Below are positions 58,627 through 64,000 of a stretch of 64,000 nt of DNA, piece after piece. The stretch is from the NCBI GenBank assembly GCA_030681645.1, contig JAUXRX010000019.1, positions 91,410-155,409 on the forward strand, written 5' to 3'. The notes below the pieces were generated by a model. The model was not told the origin of the DNA and did not search any database. It saw nothing but the letters and a program-made list of their open reading frames with translations. This stretch comes from Archangium sp. (GTDB lineage Bacteria; Myxococcota; Myxococcia; Myxococcales; Myxococcaceae). The position numbers were made by a program, and so were the translations under genes. Numbering within the stretch: the stretch's first letter is position 1; every line of letters starts with the position of its first letter.

Positions 58627-60003
58627 GTGTCTCCCGTTCTTCTCCTGGTGTTGAGCGCTTCTCCCTGCGGGCCGGTGATTGCCGCGGAGAGCGATCGAAC
58701 GTTGGCAGCCACCTACCTCGAGGTGGGCGAGGCGGCCCTGGCCAGCGAAGACTGGGAAGCCGCCGCCACCGCCGCTTCGCGGGCGCTCGCGCACGACGCC
58801 TCGTCGACCCGGGCCGCCGCGCTTCGAGACCAGGCCTGTGCCTCGCTGGGGGAGCGCTCCTTCTCCGAGGTCGAGTCGCTGATGGACGCCCGGCGCTTTC
58901 GCGAGGCGCTCGTGGTGCTGGAAGGTCTGTCGCGGGCCGCGCCCGGTTCGCGCGCCCTGCTCGAGGGCGTGTGCCACTTCGAGCTGGGCGAAGACGACGC
59001 CGCCACCGAGGCCCTCGGCCGCGCCCTCAAGGACCCCGCACACGAGGCCGACGCGCGAGTGCTCCTCTCGCTGGTCGCGCTGCGGCGCGGCGCTGCGCGC
59101 GCCGCCGAGACGCAGCTGCGCGCGCTCGAGCAGGGCGGACGCTCGCTGGGCGCCCCGCTGTCCTCGCTGCTGCGCCAGGCGAGCCGTGGCGGCGCGCTCA
59201 CCGCCCGCGCGTCGGTCTTCGCTGGCGTCGATTCCAACCCCGCGCTGGCGCCCGACGGCACACCGAACGGGCTCCTCGGCTTCACCGCGTTGATCCAGGC
59301 CACGCCCCTGGGCGCGGTGGGCCCGTACCTGCGCCTGGCCGCGGGCGGTCGCGAGTACCCCGGGCTCGCCGAGCTGCGCACCATGACGGGCGTGGGGACG
59401 GCGGGGCTCCAGCTGGGGCGCGGCGGCGATCGCGTCGCCGTCGACTATTCCCTCGAGGGCATGCTCTTCGGCCCGGACCCCTACGCGGTGACGCATGGCC
59501 CTCGCCTCGAGGGCTCGCTGCAGCTGGGGCCGGCGCTGCTCTTCGCGGAATGGATGCTGCGCTTCGAGAACTTCCTCCCCGCAGACGCGGCGGCCTTCTC
59601 GGGCGTGCGGCACGACGCGGCGCTGGGCGTGTCGACCGCGCTCCCTCACGGCTTCTCGGTGGAAGCAGCGTGGACCCTCACCCGGGACGACGCCCAACTG
59701 CGCGAGCTGGCGCTGCTCGAGCAGGGCCCGCGGCTCTCGCTGGGCTGGGCGCGAGGACGCACCCGGGCGATGGTGGGCGCGGGCCTCGACTGGCGCAGCT
59801 ATGACGCGTTCGACGCAGACCTCGGCGTGCAGCGCGAAGACGTGCGGGTGCACCCTGCGGTGCGCGTCGAGGTGGACCTGGCGGAGTGGGTCAGCCTCTT
59901 CGTGGCCGGTGACGCGTCGTTCGTCTCGTCGAACGTCGAGGCGGTGCGCTCGGTGCGCCTCGCGGCGTCGGGTGGAGCCCAGCTCTGGGTGGGCCTGTGG
60001 TGA
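58627..60003 (+). CDS. TPR domain fused to outer-membrane barrel-like domain
   Basis: 458 residues from a GTG at 58627. Signal peptide, then TPR-like repeats (about 25-180: YLEVGEAALASEDWEAAATA, LMDARRFREALVVLEGLS, ELGEDDAATEALGRAL). A region of about 260 residues with some twelve alternating strands follows (ASVFAGVDSNPALAPDG, GVGTAGLQLGRGGDRVAVDY, RAMVGAGLDWRSY) and ends QLWVGLW, with the aromatic last residue of barrel proteins. It resembles TPR-barrel porins used in polysaccharide export. The stop overlaps the kinase start as GTGA, so the two are translationally coupled. Confidence 0.65.
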   Translation: MSPVLLLVLSASPCGPVIAAESDRTLAATYLEVGEAALASEDWEAAATAASRALAHDASSTRAAALRDQACASLGERSFSEVESLMDARRFREALVVLEGLSRAAPGSRALLEGVCHFELGEDDAATEALGRALKDPAHEADARVLLSLVALRRGAARAAETQLRALEQGGRSLGAPLSSLLRQASRGGALTARASVFAGVDSNPALAPDGTPNGLLGFTALIQATPLGAVGPYLRLAAGGREYPGLAELRTMTGVGTAGLQLGRGGDRVAVDYSLEGMLFGPDPYAVTHGPRLEGSLQLGPALLFAEWMLRFENFLPADAAAFSGVRHDAALGVSTALPHGFSVEAAWTLTRDDAQLRELALLEQGPRLSLGWARGRTRAMVGAGLDWRSYDAFDADLGVQREDVRVHPAVRVEVDLAEWVSLFVAGDASFVSSNVEAVRSVRLAASGGAQLWVGLW

Positions 60004-61289
60004 GGCGCGCCGCGCCGCTGCTGTTGGCGGTGAGCTCGCTCGCGTTCGGCTTCGGCGCGGCCACGTGGCTCTCGTCGGAGGCGAAGGCCGCGGTGGATCA
60101 GCTGCTGCTCGAGCAGGTGCGCGGTGCGGGTGCGGTGGTGGCCGCCTTCGCGCCCACGGGCCTCGAGGACGGCGCGGCGCTCAGGCGGCTCAAGGCGAGC
60201 GGCGACTTCGACGAGGTGTCGCTGGTGGAAGGCCAGCAGGTGCTCGCCGATGGCGCCGGGCTGCCCGCGCACGGCGTCGACCTGTTGCGCTTCGACGCGG
60301 AGAAGCTCTCGGCCGCGGCCGCCGGCACCTCCGCCGTCTCGCTCGACTACGAGGTGGGTGGGCTGCCCTTCGCGGTGGGCTACTTCCCCGTCCCGGGACC
60401 GGTGGGCTCCGGAGACGGACGCCTCGACTCCGCCCGGGGTGAACGGGGTCGTCCGGGCCGCGTGCTGGTGGTGGAAGCCGGCAGCCGCTTCGCCGAGCCC
60501 GCGCGCCGCGTGGCGCGCGCGCGCACCACCGCCTTCGTCTCGAGCTTCGTGGGCGCGCTGGCGCTCTTCTTCCTGGCGCTGGCGTGGAGCCGGCTCGAGA
60601 CCCGCTGGCGCGCGGCGGCGGCGCAGGCAGCGTTCGCCCAGGCGCTGCAGCGCTTCGCCGCGATGGCCGCGCACGAGGTGCGAAACCCGCTCGCCACCAT
60701 CCGCGGGCTGCTCGAGCTCTACCGCGAGCGCCGCGGCGACGGGCTCGGTGAAGACGGCGCGCGCGTGGTGAAGGACGTGCTGGGCGAGGTCGATCGCTTG
60801 AGCCGCGTCACGGGCGATCTGCTCGACCTCTCCTCCGAGCGGCCGCTGAGCACCGAGCCGCGCGCGGTAGAAGAGCTGGTGAAGGAGGCTGCTTCGCTGC
60901 ACCCCTCGCTCACCGTGCGCTGCCCCGACACGCACACGATGGTGGAGGTGGACGCGCTGCGCCTGGGCCAGGTGCTGCAGAACCTGCTGCGCAACGCGGC
61001 GCAGGCGAAGGCCGACGCGACGGTGAACGTCGAGGTGAAGCGCGAGGGCGGGCTGATCAGCGTGCGGCTGCACGATGACGGGCCGGGCGTCTCCGCGGCG
61101 CAGCAGCAGCGGTTGTTCCAGCCGTTCGCGAGCGAGAAACCGGGAGGACATGGGCTCGGCCTCGCGCTCTCCCAGCGCCTGGTGGAGCGCATGGGCGGAA
61201 CGCTGCGCTTCGTCTCGACTGCCCGCGGCGCGTGCTTCGAGCTGTCTCTCTCTCCCTCTCCCTGCGCAGCGGGGAGAGGGCCGGGGTGA
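60000..61289 (+). CDS. Membrane sensor histidine kinase
   Basis: 429 residues. One N-terminal and one central transmembrane helix (VSSFVGALALFFLALAW) frame a periplasmic sensor of about 150 residues. The H-box is MAAHEVRNPLATIRGLL with H225; the N-box is LGQVLQNLLRNAAQA; the G-boxes are DDGPGV and GGHGLGLAL. Complete kinase of the NtrB/PAS-less kind. Two odd points: a 26-bp dispersed element is inserted in frame in the sensor (residues about 140-149), and the C-terminus SLSPSPCAAGRGPG is encoded by a REP-like element. The start GTG overlaps the previous stop. Its partner is very likely the sigma-54 regulator 97 bases downstream. Confidence 0.88.
   Translation: MRRAAPLLLAVSSLAFGFGAATWLSSEAKAAVDQLLLEQVRGAGAVVAAFAPTGLEDGAALRRLKASGDFDEVSLVEGQQVLADGAGLPAHGVDLLRFDAEKLSAAAAGTSAVSLDYEVGGLPFAVGYFPVPGPVGSGDGRLDSARGERGRPGRVLVVEAGSRFAEPARRVARARTTAFVSSFVGALALFFLALAWSRLETRWRAAAAQAAFAQALQRFAAMAAHEVRNPLATIRGLLELYRERRGDGLGEDGARVVKDVLGEVDRLSRVTGDLLDLSSERPLSTEPRAVEELVKEAASLHPSLTVRCPDTHTMVEVDALRLGQVLQNLLRNAAQAKADATVNVEVKREGGLISVRLHDDGPGVSAAQQQRLFQPFASEKPGGHGLGLALSQRLVERMGGTLRFVSTARGACFELSLSPSPCAAGRGPG
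60422..60446 (+). repeat. Dispersed element inserted in the kinase gene
   Basis: It begins CCTCGACTCCGCCCGGGGTG and ends AACGG, matching the elements near 43.6, 45.6 and 48.7 kb with one or two changes. It is read through in frame as LDSARGERG in the sensor domain of the kinase. Confidence 0.75.
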
Positions 61290-61366
61290 GGGGCCGATCG
61301 CCCACAGAGCCCCTCACCCGGCCTGCGGCCGACCTCTCCCCGCTTCGCAGGGAGAGGTTTCCGGTC
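61245..61366. repeat. Inverted pair of REP-like elements
   Basis: Two REP-like elements in opposite orientation (about 61245-61295 and 61310-61366) lie between the kinase and its regulator. They share CCCTCACC, CTCTCCCCGC and GCAGGGAGAGG with the copies at 3939 and 4924. The first one overlaps the end of the kinase coding sequence. The pair may form a strong hairpin that lowers readthrough into the regulator gene. Confidence 0.75.
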
Positions 61367-61386
61367 TTTGGTAGGGTCGAGCCCGC

Positions 61387-62721
61387 ATGGCGGCCATCCT
61401 CCTCGCAGACGATGAAGTGAAGCTGGGCGGCGTGCTCGCCGAGGCGCTCACCCTCGCAGGCCATGCCGTCACCCGCGTCACCGGCGGCCGCGCTGCGCTG
61501 GTGGAGCTGGCGGCCAGGCCCTTCGACGTGGTGGTGACCGACCTGCGCATGCCCGAGGTCGACGGCCTCGCCGTGCTCGCCGAGGCGCGCCGGTTGCCTG
61601 CGCCGCCCGCGGTGCTGGTGATGACCGCGTTCGGCAGCACCGAGTCGGCCGTCGACGCGATGAAGGCGGGCGCAGCCGACTACCTCACCAAGCCCTTCGC
61701 TCTCGACGAGTTCCGCATGCGGGTCAGCCGCGCGGCCGACGCGCAGGCCTCGGCCCAGCGCGAGCACCGGCTGCTGGGCGAGCTCACCCCCGCGCTGGTG
61801 GCGCACAGCGCGAAGATGCGCGCGGTGCTCGACGCGGTGCAGAAGGTCGCGCCCACCGACGCCAGCGTGCTGCTGCGGGGTGAGAGCGGCACCGGCAAGA
61901 GCCAGCTCGCCCGCTGGCTGCACTTCAAGAGCCGCCAGACGCGCGGGGCCTTCGTCGAGGTGCACTGCGCCGCGCTCTCGGCCGGGGTGCTCGAGAGCGA
62001 GCTCTTCGGTCACGCGCGCGGCGCCTTCACCGGCGCCACCACCGCGCGCGAGGGGCACCTGCTCGCCGCCGACGGGGGCACGCTCTTCCTGGACGAAATC
62101 GGAGAAGTGCCCGAGAGCGTGCAGGTCAAGCTCCTGCGCTTCCTCCAGCAGCGCGAGGTGGTGCCGGTGGGCGAGACGCGCGCCCGCACCGTCAACGCCC
62201 GGGTGGTGTCGGCCACCAACCGCGACCTGGCGAAGGCCGTGAAGGAAGGCCGCTTCCGCGAAGACTTCTTCTACCGGCTCGACGTCTTCTCCATCACCGT
62301 GCCGCCGCTGCGCGAGCGCCGCGACGACGTGGTGCCTCTGGCCGAGGCCTGGCTGGCGCGCCGCGGCCTGCCTGCCGACAAGCTGAGCGCGGGCGCGCGG
62401 CGGGCGCTGCTGGCGCGCGAGTGGCCGGGCAACGTGCGCGAGCTCGAGAACGCGCTCGAGCGCGCCGTCATCCTCGCGGGCGAGGGGGAGCTCACCGAGG
62501 CCTGGTTCGCCGAGCCCTCGCGCTCGGCTGCGCGCGACGACGTGGGCGGGCTGCTGGGCGAAGGCTTCAACCTCGACGAGTTCGAGCTGCGGCTGCTGCG
62601 CGCGGCGCTCGAGCGCACCGGCGACAACAAGGCGGCCGCTGCGCGCCTGCTGGGCATCACCCGGCGCCGGCTCTATTCACGGCTCGAGACCCTCTCGAAG
62701 AGCGCCCCTGACGAGGGCTGA
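61387..62721 (+). CDS. Sigma-54-dependent response regulator (NtrC family)
   Basis: 444 residues with all three domains. Receiver with D8/D9, phospho-acceptor D52 (TDLRMP) and K102. AAA+ domain with Walker A GESGTGKS (165-172), the sigma-54 contact loop GAFTGA (212-217), Walker B GGTLFLDEIG and the arginine region FREDFFYRLDVF. C-terminal Fis-type helix-turn-helix (GDNKAAAARLLGITRRRLYS). It activates transcription from -24/-12 promoters in response to the kinase upstream. I found no convincing -24/-12 site in the window, so its targets are unknown. Confidence 0.95.
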   Translation: MAAILLADDEVKLGGVLAEALTLAGHAVTRVTGGRAALVELAARPFDVVVTDLRMPEVDGLAVLAEARRLPAPPAVLVMTAFGSTESAVDAMKAGAADYLTKPFALDEFRMRVSRAADAQASAQREHRLLGELTPALVAHSAKMRAVLDAVQKVAPTDASVLLRGESGTGKSQLARWLHFKSRQTRGAFVEVHCAALSAGVLESELFGHARGAFTGATTAREGHLLAADGGTLFLDEIGEVPESVQVKLLRFLQQREVVPVGETRARTVNARVVSATNRDLAKAVKEGRFREDFFYRLDVFSITVPPLRERRDDVVPLAEAWLARRGLPADKLSAGARRALLAREWPGNVRELENALERAVILAGEGELTEAWFAEPSRSAARDDVGGLLGEGFNLDEFELRLLRAALERTGDNKAAAARLLGITRRRLYSRLETLSKSAPDEG

Positions 62722-62770
62722 TCGACCCGCATTCGAGCCGTGGGTAGGCAATCGGGTATAAGGTCCGGGC

Positions 62771-63307
62771 ATGTCAGCCCCCGCCTACATGTTGTCGCTG
62801 TTGAGTCGTCAGCGGCAGTTGCTCGGCGACCGGTTCAAGGAGCGGTACCCCTCGAATTGGCTGGTGTGGGAGCCAGGTCCCTGGAGACCCGCCCGCTCGG
62901 AGCTGACCAGCAACACCGAGGCGACGCAGCTGCCCACCCCGATGCCGTTCGCGCGCCCGGTGGGCGACGACGCGCTGTGCTTCGAGCTCAAGCGGGTGGT
63001 GTCATCGCTGATGATGGGCCGGGGCAGCGAGAACCACATCGTGGTCAACGACCTCACCGTCTCGCGCGCCCAGCTTCACCTCGAGTTCGCCAACGAGCAG
63101 TGGCGCGTGCGTACTAATAGCGCGGTGACGGTCGACGGGCAGTCGGTCGGAACCCACGGCTTGCCGCTGAAGAACGCCTCGGTCATCGTCATCGGCGACG
63201 TGCGCATGACCTTCTACGAGCCGGACGGTTTTCTGCAGCGGCTCCAACAACCCCAGGGCGGGAAGACGGCGGCGGCGGCGGGCCCATCCAGCACCACGAC
63301 CCGTTGA
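62771..63307 (+). CDS. FHA-domain protein, first of a tandem pair
   Basis: 178 residues. A conserved leader (SAPAYMLSLLSRQRQLLGDR, LVWEPGPWRPARSELTSN) precedes an FHA domain at about 70-155. It has MGRGSENHIVVNDLTVSRAQ, then VTVDGQSVG and VIVIGDVRMTFYEPDGF. FHA domains bind phosphothreonine. The canonical S-x-x-H is S-R-A-Q here, with the His lost, while Gly-Arg and Ser are kept. The tail is low-complexity. No kinase gene is adjacent. It is soluble and cytoplasmic, probably an adaptor. The start at 62771 is 49 bases after the regulator. Confidence 0.85.
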   Translation: MSAPAYMLSLLSRQRQLLGDRFKERYPSNWLVWEPGPWRPARSELTSNTEATQLPTPMPFARPVGDDALCFELKRVVSSLMMGRGSENHIVVNDLTVSRAQLHLEFANEQWRVRTNSAVTVDGQSVGTHGLPLKNASVIVIGDVRMTFYEPDGFLQRLQQPQGGKTAAAAGPSSTTTR

Positions 63308-63327
63308 ACCTTCGTTGAGCAGGTCCC

Positions 63328-63843
63328 ATGTCCGCTTCTGCCTTCATGCTGTCGCTCCTTGGCCGTCAACGTCAGCTGCTCGGCGCGAGCTTCTTCGAGC
63401 GCTACCCCTCTGATTGGCTGGTGTGGGAACCGGGGCCCTGGCGGCCGGCGCGCTCCATCCTCACCAGCAACGCCGAGGCGACGCAGCTGCCCACGCACCA
63501 GGAGGCCCCCCGGCCCCTCGGCGAAGACGCCCTGTGTTTCGAGCTCAAGCAGACCGCCGGGTCCTCGGTCTCGGTGGGCCGCGGCACGGAGAACCAGATC
63601 GTCATCAACGATCTGACCGTCTCGCGAGAGCAGTTCCTCCTCGAGTTCGTGGGCACTTCGTGGGTGGTGCGCAGCAGGGGCACGCCCCTGACCGTCGACG
63701 GGAACCCCGTCGGCCCCGCGGGCACGCCGCTGCACAACGCCTCGGTCATCGGCGCTGGCGACGTGCGCATGACCTTCTACTCCCCTGATGGTTTCCCGAA
63801 GCGACTCGAGCAGGAAGGCAAGAAGACCGCTCCCCGCGGCTGA
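63328..63843 (+). CDS. FHA-domain protein, second of a tandem pair
   Basis: 171 residues, clearly a duplicate of the gene 20 bases upstream: same leader (SASAFMLSLLGRQRQLLGAS, LVWEPGPWRPARSILTSN) and FHA domain (VGRGTENQIVINDLTVSREQ, LTVDGNPVG, GAGDVRMTFYSPDGF). The FHA His is again Gln (S-R-E-Q). Both copies keep the Gly-Arg and the Ser-Arg needed for phosphate contact. The shared N-terminal 60 residues are as conserved as the FHA domain, suggesting a second binding function there. Confidence 0.85.
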   Translation: MSASAFMLSLLGRQRQLLGASFFERYPSDWLVWEPGPWRPARSILTSNAEATQLPTHQEAPRPLGEDALCFELKQTAGSSVSVGRGTENQIVINDLTVSREQFLLEFVGTSWVVRSRGTPLTVDGNPVGPAGTPLHNASVIGAGDVRMTFYSPDGFPKRLEQEGKKTAPRG

Positions 63844-63865
63844 GCTGGGTTGGGTTGGGCTGGGC

Positions 63866-64000
63866 TGCTGGGTCGCTCCGCCTCGGCGCATCTTCCGCTT
63901 CGCTCCAGCTGCGCTCGCCCAGCTGTCGCTGGACCGGCTGCGCTCCGGGTTGCTGGGTCGCTCCGCCTCGGCGCATCTTCCGCTTCGCTCCAGCTGCGCT
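63866..64000. repeat. 85-bp tandem repeat at the window edge
   Basis: A 50-bp block starting TGCTGGGTCGCTCCGCCTCG and ending CCAGCTGCGCT occurs twice, identical, at 63866-63915 and 63951-64000. The period is 85 bases and the array probably continues past the window. The preceding bases (63844-63865) are GGGTT/GGGCT runs. No gene. Confidence 0.85.

Noticed and set aside
63866..64000. CRISPR array at the window edge
   Set aside because: The 50-bp repeat is longer than usual, the single interval seen is only 35 bases, and no cas gene is in the window.

Overview
The window looks like a chromosomal segment of a high-GC member of the Myxococcota, probably a myxobacterium. The reasons are the very GC-rich coding sequence, many long secreted lipoproteins with DAG/DGG linkers, MopE-type Cys/Asp repeats, PKD, TIG and Kelch modules, a receiver domain fused to a myxobacterial-type N-terminal domain, twin FHA proteins and a sigma-54 activator. 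This is inference from gene content; there is no rRNA or other marker gene here. I saw no tRNA, rRNA or CRISPR array.

Layout. 1-3339: 3' part of a beta-helix surface protein. 3.3-7.4 kb: an oxidoreductase between copies of a REP-like element, then a tightly overlapping minus-strand operon of two paralogous small lipoproteins, a ferritin-like diiron protein and an HTTM membrane protein. 7.5-19.5 kb: receiver protein, acyltransferase with SGNH domain, LIC_10190-like membrane protein, phospholipase D-like lipoprotein, a frameshifted lipoprotein, an ExbD-like membrane protein, a PKD lipoprotein and a coiled-coil membrane protein. 19.5-26.7 kb: envelope genes mixed with broken genes, two fragments copied from the large gene at 35-39 kb, and a group II intron with its reverse transcriptase sitting on the start codon of a secreted-protein gene.

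26.7-35.1 kb is an accessory island of visibly lower GC. It holds a 1061-residue NTPase with a C-terminal phosphoribosyltransferase-like domain, two tandem Cys-patterned membrane-anchored proteins, an IS21 istB remnant, and a DUF5131 (Gp37/Gp68)/TcmP pair. It has the look of a defence or mobile cargo region, though none of these genes has a function proven by sequence alone.

35.1-43.5 kb: a 1393-residue membrane protein, a methyl-accepting chemotaxis protein and a W-G repeat lipoprotein. 43.6-56.3 kb: a six-gene minus-strand operon of envelope proteins (TIG/Kelch lipoprotein, outer-membrane protein, cytochrome-like Cys-repeat lipoprotein, Cys-rich lipoprotein, MopE-like lipoprotein, ASH-domain lipoprotein). 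In its last two genes the start codon lies in the loop of a nearly perfect 26-bp inverted repeat whose upstream arm carries the likely ribosome binding site. 56.4-57.4 kb: a frameshifted and an intact Cys-rich secreted protein. 57.6-62.7 kb: plus-strand genes for secreted TPR and barrel proteins leading into a sensor kinase and a sigma-54 response regulator. 62.8-63.8 kb: two FHA proteins. The window ends in an 85-bp tandem repeat.

Two dispersed repeat families run through the segment. One is a REP-like element near 3.3, 3.9, 4.9 and 61.3 kb; the other is a 26-bp element near 43.6, 45.6, 48.7 and 60.4 kb. Stretches without a convincing gene are 15582-15819, 19465-19775, 26660-26896 and 12106-12318.
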